Shown here piece after piece: positions 1-7,365 of a stretch of 38,157 nucleotides of DNA. The notes beneath the pieces were generated by a model. That model had not been told where the DNA came from. It saw only the letters and a list, made by a program, of their open reading frames with translations, and searched no databases. Source of the DNA: Pusillimonas sp. UBA6240. Lineage in GTDB: Bacteria > Pseudomonadota > Gammaproteobacteria > Burkholderiales > Burkholderiaceae_B. Position numbers and translations under genes: made by a program. The stretch lies in contig DJWC01000042.1 in NCBI GenBank assembly GCA_002441445.1, forward strand, positions 7,983 through 46,139. Direction: 5' to 3'. The stretch's first letter is position 1; each line of letters starts with the position of its first letter.

Positions 1-756
1 GGCCGCGGCGAACGCATGCGCCCGCTGACCGACACCACGCCCAAGCCCTTGCTGCAGGCCGGCGGCAAGCCGCTGATCGTCTGGCATATCCAGCGCCTGG
101 CGGCCGCGGGCATCGGGCAACTGGTCATCAACCATGCCTGGCTCGGGGAACAGATCGTCCAGGCCCTTGGAGACGGCCGGCGCTACGGCGCCGACATCCG
201 CTACTCCGCCGAAACCGAGGCGCTGGAAACCGCGGGCGGCATAGTCCGGACGCTGGATTTCTTTCAGGGGCGGCCTTTTCTGGTGATCAATGGCGATGTC
301 TGGTGCGATTGGGATCCGGCGCAAGCGCCCGCCATCGCAGCCGCCATGCAATCCGCGGGCAGGCTCGCCTGGCTATTGCTGGTCGACAACCCGCCGCAGC
401 ATCCGGGCGGCGACTTCCGCCTGGACGGCCAAGGCATGGTGCATGAGCTCGAGCCGCAGGCGGAAGTTCTTCGCAAGAACGCCACTCCACCGGCGGGCGC
501 CGCGCTGGCGGGCGCCGCCAGCGCACCCGTCGACGGAGTGGCCGCCGCAAGCAACCTCACCTTCTCGGGCATAGGCATCTATCATCCGGACCTGTTCCAG
601 GGCCTGCCGCCCGGCCGCAAAGCCCCGCTTGCGCCGCTGCTGCGCCAGGCCATGCGGGACGGCAAGGTATGCGGGGCGCGGCATGAAGGGGTATGGGTGG
701 ATGTGGGCACGCCGGACCGCCTGTCCGCCCTGGATGCGCGACTGCGCGCCGGCTGA
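1..756 (+). CDS. murU: N-acetylmuramate alpha-1-phosphate uridylyltransferase (MurU), 5' end missing
   Basis: Nucleotidyltransferase of the peptidoglycan-recycling shortcut that makes UDP-MurNAc from MurNAc-1-phosphate in the cytoplasm. The frame is open from base 1 and reads GRGERMRPLTDTTPKPLL, the conserved nucleotide-binding signature of this family. The ATG at 16 is therefore an internal methionine, and the true start lies a few codons before the window. Other family marks are the INHAWLGEQI stretch, the NGDVW metal-binding aspartate and a C-terminal WVDVGTPDRL. An alanine/glycine-rich stretch (about residues 160-180) sits before the conserved SGIGIYHP block and looks like a lineage-specific insertion. 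A phosphotransferase such as AmgK usually lies next to murU and would be upstream, out of view. The family assignment is firm. MurU rather than another sugar-1-phosphate nucleotidyltransferase is likely. Confidence 0.85.
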   Translation, partial: GRGERMRPLTDTTPKPLLQAGGKPLIVWHIQRLAAAGIGQLVINHAWLGEQIVQALGDGRRYGADIRYSAETEALETAGGIVRTLDFFQGRPFLVINGDVWCDWDPAQAPAIAAAMQSAGRLAWLLLVDNPPQHPGGDFRLDGQGMVHELEPQAEVLRKNATPPAGAALAGAASAPVDGVAAASNLTFSGIGIYHPDLFQGLPPGRKAPLAPLLRQAMRDGKVCGARHEGVWVDVGTPDRLSALDARLRAG

Positions 757-1025
757 AGGCGGCACGCGGCAAGTAAAGGCGGCGGCCGGTTGGCAGCCGG
801 CGGCGCGCCACGTTAAACTTGTACGCTGTATGCCTTCCCGGCTCGTCAAAAGTCCTGCGGTGCACGGCAGTACGCACGCAGCGGCAAGCTGTTTCAAGTT
901 TTACTAAAACGCAACCAAGGCCTGCTATCGCTGTCTTCGGTCGCCAATACAGTCTATGCTTTAAAGTTTTTCGGCGACGGCCTCATGCTGCGGCCGCCGC
1001 CCCCCGCAATACAGGATCTTTGCCC
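757..1025. other. Intergenic region between murU and the membrane protein gene
   Basis: The 269 bases hold no convincing gene. The frame of the downstream gene stays open through most of this stretch, but the encoded residues are low-complexity and unlike a protein N-terminus. A short GC-rich inverted repeat (GCCGG ... CCGGC, near 786-802) follows murU but has no T-run, so it is at best a weak terminator. The segment around 930-975 is more AT-rich and is the most likely place for the downstream promoter, but no convincing -35/-10 pair is seen. Confidence 0.4.
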
Positions 1026-1727
1026 ATGTTCGGTTCTTCCAAGCGCCATGTATTCAAGCCGACAGCCTACGGTTCCAGCCGCCGGCCGCGGCGCATACCC
1101 AGGTGGCTGGTCTTGATGCTGACAGGCGTAGTGCTGGGCTCGGGCGGCCTGCTCTTTCTGCAGAAAAGCTACGGCCCCGTGCGGCTTACCGTCGAGCAGT
1201 CCGAGCAGCTGCACTACGATCTGAACAGCGCCAACATCGACAAACAACGCCTGCAGTCCCAAGTCAGCCAGCAGGCGCGCGAACTGACCGAAGCGCGCGC
1301 CGGCCTGCAAGCGCAGGAACTGGAACTGAACGAGGCCAGGGCGCAGGTAGAAAAACTGACCCGGGATCTCGCGCTGTTCGCCGCGGCCATGCCCGAAGAC
1401 CCGCGTGGCACCTCCCCCGGCATACGCGCCGCATCGTTCAAGAGCCAGCCCGGCCGGCTGAGCTACGAACTGCTCATCATGCAGGACGAAGGCAAGACGG
1501 ATAACTTCAAAGGCGAAGTCACGCTGGTCGCCGCCGGCCGGTACGCGAACGGCAAAAACGCCAACATCGACCTGGAGCCTTTCAGCGTGGAACTGCGGCG
1601 CTACACCCACCTCAGCGGCGAACAGACCTTGCCCGAAGGCTTCACAGCCCGCCAGATCACAGTCAAGATCACGCGCCAGGGTTCGGACAAAGTAGTGGCG
1701 ACGCGCACCCTACGGGTGTCGCGCTAG
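1026..1727 (+). CDS. Membrane-anchored coiled-coil protein of unknown function (DUF6776-like)
   Basis: A 233-residue protein. A basic N-terminus (about residues 1-28, many R/K) is followed by one hydrophobic segment (about 29-48, LVLMLTGVVLGSGGLLFL). A heptad-like helix rich in Q, E, L and A then runs over about 60-125, and a compact C-terminal domain contains YELLIMQDEGK and ITVKITRQG. This is the layout of an inner-membrane protein with a periplasmic coiled coil, known in betaproteobacteria as a conserved hypothetical (DUF6776, from memory). ATG 1026 is chosen because the membrane-anchor topology begins there and the frame upstream looks non-coding. The gene converges with glnQ with only 6 bases between the stops. 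The function is unknown. Confidence 0.6.
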   Translation: MFGSSKRHVFKPTAYGSSRRPRRIPRWLVLMLTGVVLGSGGLLFLQKSYGPVRLTVEQSEQLHYDLNSANIDKQRLQSQVSQQARELTEARAGLQAQELELNEARAQVEKLTRDLALFAAAMPEDPRGTSPGIRAASFKSQPGRLSYELLIMQDEGKTDNFKGEVTLVAAGRYANGKNANIDLEPFSVELRRYTHLSGEQTLPEGFTARQITVKITRQGSDKVVATRTLRVSR

Positions 1728-1733
1728 CGTCCA

Positions 1734-2462
1734 TCAGGACACGTGCTGCAGGAAGTCTCGCAGGCGCTGGCTGGGCGGGTTGGAAAGCAGTTCTTCGGGC
1801 GGCCCGTCGTGGGCTATCTTGCCCTGGTCAATGAAAATCAGGCGGGTGCCCACTTTGCGGGCGAATTCCATCTCGTGCGTGACCACCACCATGGTCATGC
1901 CGCCTTCCGCCACGTCCTGCATGACTTTCAGCACTTCGTGGCGCAGTTCCGGGTCCAGGGCCGACGTGGGCTCATCGAACAGCATCAGCGCCGGCTTGAT
2001 CGCCAGGGCGCGGGCGATCGCCACCCGCTGCTGCTGGCCGCCCGACAACTGCCCCGGGTAGTTGTTCATTTTCTCGCCCAGCCCGACCTTGCGCAGCAGG
2101 GCTTCCGACTGCTCGCGCGCCTGGGCGCGGCTGGCCCCGCGGGTATGGATGAGGCCGAACATGACGTTTTCCAGCGCCGTGAGCTGCGGGAACAGATTGA
2201 ATTGCTGGAACACCATGCCGGCCTCGCGCCGTAGCTCGCGCACTTGCGCGCCGCTGCCGCGCACGCTCAAGCCATTCACGATGATGTCGCCGCCTTCGAT
2301 GGTTTCCAGCACATTGATGCAGCGCAGGAAGGTGGACTTTCCGGACCCCGACGGGCCCACGACCACGACCACCTCGCCCTTTTCTATGGACAGATCGATG
2401 CCGTCGAGCACCGTGCTGGCGCCGAACCGTTTCACGACATTCTTGAATTCGACGATACTCAT
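1734..2462 (-). CDS. glnQ: Polar amino-acid ABC transporter ATP-binding protein
   Basis: The ATPase subunit that powers uptake of a polar or basic amino acid, 242 residues, full length for the GlnQ/HisP/ArtP group. Visible motifs are Walker A GPSGSGKST (about residues 36-44), the Q-loop in VFQQFNLFP, the signature LSGGQQQR, Walker B LMLFDEPTSALD and the switch histidine in VVTHEME. It is the last gene of a three-gene minus-strand operon. Its start overlaps the permease stop by 4 bases (ATGA), so it is translationally coupled. The exact substrate cannot be told from the ATPase, and the gene symbol is a family label. Confidence 0.9.
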   Translation of the reverse strand: MSIVEFKNVVKRFGASTVLDGIDLSIEKGEVVVVVGPSGSGKSTFLRCINVLETIEGGDIIVNGLSVRGSGAQVRELRREAGMVFQQFNLFPQLTALENVMFGLIHTRGASRAQAREQSEALLRKVGLGEKMNNYPGQLSGGQQQRVAIARALAIKPALMLFDEPTSALDPELRHEVLKVMQDVAEGGMTMVVVTHEMEFARKVGTRLIFIDQGKIAHDGPPEELLSNPPSQRLRDFLQHVS

Positions 2463-3298
2463 ACGATTTGAGTCCTGTGTTCAACGAATTTCAGCACCAG
2501 CGCGATGAAGCCTGTAAGAATGAGGTAGATCACCGCGACCGCGGCCCATATCTCCACCGAGCGGAAGTTGCCGGCGATGATTTCCTGGCCCTGCCGTGTC
2601 AGTTCGGCCACCCCGATCACGATGAACAGGGAAGAATCCTTGAGGCTGATGATGCACTGGTTGCCCATGGCCGGTATCATGCGGCGCAGCGCCACGGGCC
2701 CGATGATATAGGCCAATATTTTGTAGAAGGGCAGCCCCATCGCCTGCCCCGCTTCTTTCAGCCCCTTGGGCACCGACAGCAAGGCGCCGCGCACGATTTC
2801 GGCGATGTAGGCGCCGGAGTTGATGACCAGCGTGAATATGGCGGCCCATACGGCGTCGATGCGCCAGCCGACGATCAGCGGCAAAGCGAAATAGATGAAC
2901 ATGACCTGGACGACGATAGGCGTGCCGCGTATCACCAGTATGTAGACCTGGGCCAGGAAGGATAGCGCCACGGGCACGCGCGAGGCGAACCGCAGCGCCA
3001 ACGCCAGCACGATGGCAAGCTTCAATACCGTCCATGCCCAGTCGGGCACTCCGGGCAGGAAGCTGTCGCCGAACCAGGAAGCCAGGCGCAGCAGAATGTA
3101 CAGTGCCGCCAGCGTGGCGACAGCGATGGCCGTCGTTTTCCAGGTGACCAGCACTTTCACATAGGTGGTGATGACGCCGGTCAGAAAGCCCAGCAGCGTG
3201 CCGCCGATCAAACCGAGCAAGGTGATTCGTATCGTCATCTTTGCGCCTTCCATCAGGCTGGGCAATGCATCCCAAATGACTGACCATTCAAACGTCAC
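2459..3298 (-). CDS. glnP: Polar amino-acid ABC transporter permease (GlnP/HisM type) with an extra membrane segment
   Basis: Inner-membrane permease of the HisMQ type. The GTG at 3298 is chosen (279 residues) because GAGG lies 8 bases upstream and the resulting N-terminus TFEWSVIWDALPSLMEGA matches the family. An ATG 45 bases further upstream would add residues unlike the family. The conserved EAA-like loop is present (EAGQAMGLPFYKIL) and FIRGTP-like residues appear as VIRGTPIVVQ. About 60 residues between the first membrane helix and VIRGTP are not found in the usual 220-residue permeases. They contain two extra hydrophobic stretches, around WKTTAIAVATLAALYILL and WTVLKLAIVLALAL. The gene sits between the receptor and the ATPase genes in one operon. 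Confidence 0.88.
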   Translation of the reverse strand: MTFEWSVIWDALPSLMEGAKMTIRITLLGLIGGTLLGFLTGVITTYVKVLVTWKTTAIAVATLAALYILLRLASWFGDSFLPGVPDWAWTVLKLAIVLALALRFASRVPVALSFLAQVYILVIRGTPIVVQVMFIYFALPLIVGWRIDAVWAAIFTLVINSGAYIAEIVRGALLSVPKGLKEAGQAMGLPFYKILAYIIGPVALRRMIPAMGNQCIISLKDSSLFIVIGVAELTRQGQEIIAGNFRSVEIWAAVAVIYLILTGFIALVLKFVEHRTQIV

Positions 3299-3365
3299 GT
3301 TGATCGCCTCGAAAAGAGAAGACGGCCGCCCGCCTGCATGCAAACGGACGCGTCAGAAATGAAAA

Positions 3366-3398
3366 CGGCGATCCAGTGATGAACATCTGTGATCGCCG
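3366..3398 (-). terminator. Stem-loop with T-rich tail between receptor and permease genes
   Basis: CGGCGATC at 3366-3373 pairs perfectly with GATCGCCG at 3391-3398 across a 17-base loop. Read on the minus strand, the stem is followed by TTTTCATTT. It lies in the gap between the receptor gene and the permease gene. It therefore probably acts as a leaky terminator or mRNA 3'-end stabiliser that gives more periplasmic receptor than membrane complex, a common arrangement in ABC operons. Confidence 0.55.
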
Positions 3399-3416
3399 CG
3401 CCGAGCCGTAAAGGTT

Positions 3417-4172
3417 CTATTGAACCTTCTGGCCGAACCACTTGGTGTAGATGGCGTCGTACTGGCCATTGTCCTGCAAGGTCTTGAGCGCCTTGTTCAC
3501 GACCGGAACCAAGTCGCTGCCTTTGGGAAAGGCAATGCCGTAGAAGTCGCCGCTTTTCAGCGAGCCCACGACCTTGACGCGGCCCTGCCCCGCCGTCTTG
3601 GCAAAATATTGCAAATTGGGCGTGTCATGGACCACGGCGTCCACGCGGCCCGTGGCCAGTTCCAGGAAAGCGTTGTCGATATTGGGGAAGAGCTTGAGCT
3701 TGGCGTTGGGTACGTTGGCTTTCAGATAGTCCACGGTCGCCGTGCCTATTTTGACGGCAACCGTCTTGCCTTCCAGGTCCTTGGCGGTCTTGATGGAGTT
3801 GTTGTCGTTGCCGACCAGGATGGCCAGGCCGCTTTCATAGTACGGGTCGGAAAAATCGATGACCTTCTTGCGGTCGTCGCGGATGGTGATGCCCGCCAGC
3901 GCGACGTCGATATTGCGCGTCTGCAGCCCTGGAATGATCCCGTTGAAGTCCATGGGGCGCAGGCTGTATTTCAGGCCGGCCTGTTTGGCGATGGCTTCCC
4001 AGAGCTCGATGTCGAAGCCGGTGTACTTGCCGCCCTGCTTGAATTCAAAAGGCACGAAGGCGGTATCGGTGGCCACCACCAATTCCTTGTTCTGCGCCAG
4101 CGTATTTGCCGTGGGCAATGCCATCGCAAACGCCAGGCCGGCCAGCATGATCTTGAATTTATTCTTCAACAT
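3417..4172 (-). CDS. glnH: Periplasmic polar amino-acid-binding protein
   Basis: Solute-binding protein that delivers a polar amino acid to the GlnPQ-type complex, 251 residues, usual length for family 3 receptors. A Sec signal peptide is clear (K-rich start, hydrophobic core AGLAFAMALPT, cleavage after NTLAQ). The mature part has the family marks FVPFEFK, YTGFDIELWEAIAKQ, the receptor aspartate region IDVALAGITIRDDRKKVIDFSDPYYESG, and GRVDAVVHDTPN. It is the first gene of its operon and has a strong AGGAG ribosome site about 8 bases before the ATG. Similarity looks closest to glutamine/GlnH-like receptors, but the ligand is not proven by sequence. Confidence 0.88.
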   Translation of the reverse strand: MLKNKFKIMLAGLAFAMALPTANTLAQNKELVVATDTAFVPFEFKQGGKYTGFDIELWEAIAKQAGLKYSLRPMDFNGIIPGLQTRNIDVALAGITIRDDRKKVIDFSDPYYESGLAILVGNDNNSIKTAKDLEGKTVAVKIGTATVDYLKANVPNAKLKLFPNIDNAFLELATGRVDAVVHDTPNLQYFAKTAGQGRVKVVGSLKSGDFYGIAFPKGSDLVPVVNKALKTLQDNGQYDAIYTKWFGQKVQ

Positions 4173-4259
4173 GTTGTTACTCCTTTACGGTTCATCCTTG
4201 CAGAGCAGGAAATACGCGGTCGCAAGCACCGGACGGCGCACTGAAATCTTATGGTAACT

Positions 4260-4286
4260 CAAAAAAAGCGGCACGAAGCCGCTTTT
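4260..4286 (-). terminator. Rho-independent terminator of the methionine transporter operon
   Basis: AAAAGCGGC (4264-4272), loop ACGAA, then GCCGCTTTT (4278-4286). On the minus strand this is a 9-base-pair stem with a 5-base loop followed by seven T. It lies just after the stop of metQ and before the amino-acid receptor gene. It separates two operons that run in the same direction. Confidence 0.85.
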
Positions 4287-4325
4287 CCCGGCCGCCGTAT
4301 GGCGGGAAGCTTTGCAACGATCTGC

Positions 4326-5117
4326 TTAGAACGCGGGGACGATCGCGCCTTTGTATTTATCGTTGATGAACTGCTTGACCTCGGCGCTGTTCAGCGCCTG
4401 GACCAGCTTCTTGATTGCCGGATCCTTACGCTTGGCTTCCGTCGTCACGACAATATTCGCATACGGCGAATCCGAGCCCTCGATGAACAAGGCGTCCTTG
4501 ACGGGATTCAAGCCCGCCTCGAGGGCGTAGTTGGTGTTGATCAGCGCCACATCGACGTCGGGCAGCACCCGCGGCAAAGTGGCCGCCTCCAGTTCGCGGA
4601 ATTTCAGCTTCTTGGGGTTCTCGACGATATCGCGCGACGTGGCCAGGATATTGCCGGGATCCTTCAGCTTGATCAAACCCTGTTTCTGCAGCAGCAGCAA
4701 GGCCCGCGCGCCATTCGAAGGGTCATTGGGCAAGGCGACCTGTGCGCCGTCCTTCAAATCCTTGATGTCCTTGATCTTGGACGAATAAGCGCCGAAAGGC
4801 TCGACGTGGACCTGGCCCACGGCGACCAGCTTGGTCTTGTGCTCCTTATTGAAGGAATCCAGGTAAGGCAGATGCTGGAAGAAGTTGACATCGATCTGCC
4901 CATCGGCCACTTGCTGATTGGGCTGCACATAATCGGTGAACACTTTGATATCGAGTTCCACGCCCTCTTTGGCCAGCGTGGGCTTGACGAATTCCAGCAG
5001 CTCGGCATGCGGGACGGGCGTGGCGGCCACGCTCAGCTTTTCGGCGTGAGCCGCCGTAGCAGCAAATACAGCGGCGACCGACAGCGCCAGCGCCGGCGCG
5101 ATTTTTTTCAAGAACAT
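4326..5117 (-). CDS. metQ: Methionine ABC transporter substrate-binding protein
   Basis: NlpA/MetQ family receptor for D/L-methionine, 263 residues. The signal peptide ends in TAAHAEKL. There is no lipobox cysteine, so it looks like a soluble periplasmic receptor rather than the lipoprotein seen in E. coli. Family marks are VAATPVPHAELLE, FTDYVQPNQQVADGQIDVNFFQHLPYLD, ALPNDPSNGARALLLLQ and ALINTNYALEAGL. AGGAG lies 7 bases before the ATG. It is the last gene of metN-metI-metQ, 18 bases after metI, and is followed by a strong terminator. Confidence 0.93.
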   Translation of the reverse strand: MFLKKIAPALALSVAAVFAATAAHAEKLSVAATPVPHAELLEFVKPTLAKEGVELDIKVFTDYVQPNQQVADGQIDVNFFQHLPYLDSFNKEHKTKLVAVGQVHVEPFGAYSSKIKDIKDLKDGAQVALPNDPSNGARALLLLQKQGLIKLKDPGNILATSRDIVENPKKLKFRELEAATLPRVLPDVDVALINTNYALEAGLNPVKDALFIEGSDSPYANIVVTTEAKRKDPAIKKLVQALNSAEVKQFINDKYKGAIVPAF

Positions 5118-5135
5118 AGGAAACTCCTGGTAGTG

Positions 5136-5795
5136 CTATTTCCGGTTCAGCCTGGCGACCAGCCTGTCGCCGAATACCTGCAACAACTGAACCATTACGA
5201 CAAGAATGACGACCGTCACGATCATGACGTCCGTCTGGTAACGCTGATATCCGAAGCGCAGGGCGAGATCGCCCAGGCCGCCCCCGCCGATGACGCCCGA
5301 CATGGCAGAATACCCCACCAGAGCGATGGCGGTGACGATGACGGCCGCCACGATGCCTGTAGTCGCCTCCGGGATCAGGGCCATCAACACGGTCTGGCGC
5401 GAGTTCGCGCCCATCGCCCGGCAGGCCTCGGACACGCCCGGGTCGAGCTCGCGCAACACATTTTCGACCAGGCGGGCGAAAAACGGCGCGGCGCTGGCGA
5501 CCAGCGGCGGGATGGCGCCCTGCACGCCCAGCGAGGTGCCCGCGAGCACCCGTGTCATGGGGATCATCACGATAAGCAGGATCAGGAAAGGCACGGAACG
5601 CAACACATTCACGATGAAGGACAACACCTGGTACACCGGCGCATTGTCCAGCATCTGGTGCCTGCTGGTCAGGAACAGGATCACCCCCAGCGGCAAGCCT
5701 ATGAGCACCGTGAAGAACAGGGAAAAACCCGTCATCAGCAAGGTGTCTATGGTCGCCTCGCCGATCAGCGGCCAATCTATATTGCCGAATATCAT
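5136..5795 (-). CDS. metI: Methionine ABC transporter permease
   Basis: Inner-membrane permease of the methionine importer, 219 residues, the normal length of MetI. The ATG at 5795 overlaps the metN stop in an ATGA junction. A longer reading of the same frame into metN is a shadow. Five hydrophobic segments are visible, and the EAA loop reads SEACRAMGANSRQTVLMALIPEA. Other marks are NVLRSVPFLILLI and the C-terminal GGGGLGDLALRFGYQRY. It is coupled to metN and followed closely by metQ. Confidence 0.93.
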   Translation of the reverse strand: MIFGNIDWPLIGEATIDTLLMTGFSLFFTVLIGLPLGVILFLTSRHQMLDNAPVYQVLSFIVNVLRSVPFLILLIVMIPMTRVLAGTSLGVQGAIPPLVASAAPFFARLVENVLRELDPGVSEACRAMGANSRQTVLMALIPEATTGIVAAVIVTAIALVGYSAMSGVIGGGGLGDLALRFGYQRYQTDVMIVTVVILVVMVQLLQVFGDRLVARLNRK

Positions 5796-6802
5796 GGCTG
5801 CAGCTCCTCGCACTCCACGCCTTCCGCGGCAAGCAGCTCGACCACCCTGGCCTGCCCGGCCGCATCCCCGTGAACCGACACCACCAACTGGCCGTAAGGC
5901 GTATCCTTGATGCGGCTGACCGAACCCTGCAGAATGCTCAGGTCCACGCCCAGCTCGCGGCTGGCCCGGCTGAGCATGGGCTGCACGGTCGCGTCGCCGC
6001 GAAAGCTCAGGCGCAGCAGCCGGCCCTGTATGCCCTGGGCCATTTCCCGCCAGCCTTCGGCGTCCATCCCGCTTTCCGACAGCAAGGACTGGGTGACCGG
6101 ATGCCGCGGATGCAGGAAGACATCCAGCACCGCCCCGCACTCCACGATCTTGCCCGCATCGATGACGGCCACGCGGTCGCACACCGCGCGGATCACGTCC
6201 ATGCCATGCGTGATCAGGACGATGGTCAGCCCCAGGCGCTTATTGATGTCCAGCAGCAGACGCAAAATGGATTGCGTGGTTTCCGGGTCCAGCGCCGACG
6301 TGGCTTCGTCGCACAGCAGCAGCCTGGGGCGGCTGGCCAGCGCGCGGGCAATGCCCACACGCTGTTGCTGCCCGCCCGAAAGCTGCCGCGGATATTTGGC
6401 CGCATGCTCGGTCAGCCCGACCAGGGCCAGCATCTCGTGCGCGCGCCGCAGTTGCTCGTCGCGGCGCATGCCCGCAAGCTTCAAGGGGAAACACACATTA
6501 TCCAGCACCGTGCGCGAGCGCAACAGGTTGAAGTGCTGGAACACCATGCCCACGCTCTGGCGGAATGCGCGCAACTGGGCGTCATTGAACCCGGTGATAT
6601 TCTGCCCGCCCACCCACACCTCGCCCTGGGATGGCCTTTCCAGCAAATTGAGCATGCGTATCAAGGTGCTTTTGCCCGCCCCGGACCGGCCGATGATGCC
6701 GAATATCTCGCCTTGGCCAATATGCAGGTCCACGCCGTCCAGGGCGCGCGAAATGCGCCCCGGCGAGGCGTAAATTTTCTGGATATTTTCTAGGCGGATC
6801 AA
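5792..6802 (-). CDS. metN: Methionine ABC transporter ATP-binding protein with NIL domain
   Basis: ATPase of the methionine importer, 336 residues, full length. Walker A is GRSGAGKST (about residues 38-46), the Q-loop is VFQHFNLL, the signature is LSGGQQQR, Walker B is LLLCDEATSALD and the switch histidine is in LITHGMD. The C-terminal 80 residues form the NIL/ACT-like methionine-sensing domain that gives trans-inhibition in MetN proteins. It is the first gene of the operon. No SAM riboswitch fold was recognised upstream. The upstream region is shared with a decayed gene relic. Confidence 0.94.
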   Translation of the reverse strand: MIRLENIQKIYASPGRISRALDGVDLHIGQGEIFGIIGRSGAGKSTLIRMLNLLERPSQGEVWVGGQNITGFNDAQLRAFRQSVGMVFQHFNLLRSRTVLDNVCFPLKLAGMRRDEQLRRAHEMLALVGLTEHAAKYPRQLSGGQQQRVGIARALASRPRLLLCDEATSALDPETTQSILRLLLDINKRLGLTIVLITHGMDVIRAVCDRVAVIDAGKIVECGAVLDVFLHPRHPVTQSLLSESGMDAEGWREMAQGIQGRLLRLSFRGDATVQPMLSRASRELGVDLSILQGSVSRIKDTPYGQLVVSVHGDAAGQARVVELLAAEGVECEELQP

Positions 6803-6921
6803 AACGCGGACTTATCGAAAAGCGGCCAAGCCTGACGGCGGAATAGCTGTAGAATTTAACATAGCCATCCGCCTTTTTACCTTGGCAGCACGCAAGTGGG
6901 TTATAAGCTTATCGAGTATTA

Positions 6922-7131
6922 AATCCGAGCATTAAGTCCTGCAACCGAAACCGATAACACACAGGCTCGCGCCCGGATGCGCTCACCGCCGACACATACC
7001 GCAACAAAGCGCCCTTCGTCTAGATTCGAGCTGTCGACCGGAGCATCGTAGCGCACTTACACTCCTAGTCTTTCAGCGCTGCGGTAATAAGCATTGATCA
7101 ATGCCTTGCCGACCTGCCCATGCCGCCGACC
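6922..7131 (-). pseudogene. Relic of an FAD-dependent dehydrogenase (tricarballylate/fumarate-reductase-like)
   Basis: Translating the minus strand from 7131 gives GQVGKALINAYYRSAERLGV, then a stop (TAA 7057-7059). It continues in the same frame with VRYDAPVDSSNLDEGRFVAV, and further on GGERIRARACVL, before another stop at 6919-6921. This is the central block of the flavoprotein family that includes TcuA and fumarate-reductase-like dehydrogenases, whose proteins have G(G)GKAL-NA-YR-AERLGV and an RA-ACVL strand. The normal FAD-binding N-terminus and the rest of the protein are absent. An in-frame stop also precedes the block (7132-7134). The piece is therefore a decayed fragment, not a gene. 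The family call rests on pattern memory only. Confidence 0.6.
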
Positions 7132-7140
7132 TCAATAGTC

Positions 7141-7364
7141 CGGATCAAATAAATTAGCTGTCGTATTTCCATGATGGGGGCTGCGCCGATGGATAAAACC
7201 GCTTGCCCGCCCGCCACCATTCATATATATTTAAAATAACGTTTCACCAAATGCACAGACTTCTTTAGAAACTTGGCCTACATTCACTGTCCATAACAGG
7301 GCTTTTACTAGATATTCCACGTTAAATCATTCCAACTTTTTCAACTTTTTAAAGATAACGTTTC
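7141..7364 (+). promoter_or_regulatory. AT-rich promoter region before the aldehyde dehydrogenase gene
   Basis: Together with the relic this fills the gap of about 560 bases between metN and the next gene. The part from 7220 on is strikingly AT-rich (for example TCATATATATTTAAAATAAC) compared with the GC-rich surroundings, and no reading frame looks coding. It carries two copies of an 11-base LacI-type half-site, listed separately. A clean sigma70 pair could not be chosen. Confidence 0.45.
7235..7246 (+). promoter_or_regulatory. LacI-family operator candidate, distal copy
   Basis: AATAACGTTTCA: the CG-centred core with a perfect CGTTTCA right half resembles the LacI/GalR-family palindrome TGAAACGTTTCA, with a poorer left half. 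Eleven bases (ATAACGTTTCA, 7236-7246) are repeated exactly at 7355-7365. The likely reader is the LacI-type regulator at 10065-11141. Confidence 0.5.
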
Positions 7365-7365
7365 A
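7354..7365 (+). promoter_or_regulatory. LacI-family operator candidate, proximal copy overlapping the start codon
   Basis: GATAACGTTTCA, whose last base is the A of the ATG of the aldehyde dehydrogenase gene. It shares ATAACGTTTCA with the copy 119 bases upstream. A repressor bound here would block transcription or translation initiation directly. The pair at this distance could support looping. Confidence 0.5.

Noticed and set aside
786..802. GC-rich inverted repeat after murU as a terminator
   Set aside because: The stem is only 5 bp and no T-run follows.
819..1025. N-terminal extension of the membrane protein gene to 819
   Set aside because: The added residues look random and would place the membrane anchor in the middle of the chain. 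The ATG at 1026 gives a normal short basic N-terminus.
4251..5873. A 540-residue plus-strand open frame across the methionine transporter genes
   Set aside because: It is antisense to metQ and metI, which have complete family motifs, signal peptide, ribosome sites and an ATGA junction. The plus-strand translation is rich in H, R, Q and D and lacks any domain, as expected for a GC-rich shadow.
5796..6182. Extension of metI into metN
   Set aside because: MetI proteins are about 217-220 residues. ATG 5795 forms a 4-base overlap with the metN stop.
6803..6921. SAM riboswitch before metN
   Set aside because: No conserved core helices or SAM-box sequence could be recognised. The adjacent DNA is a decayed gene relic.
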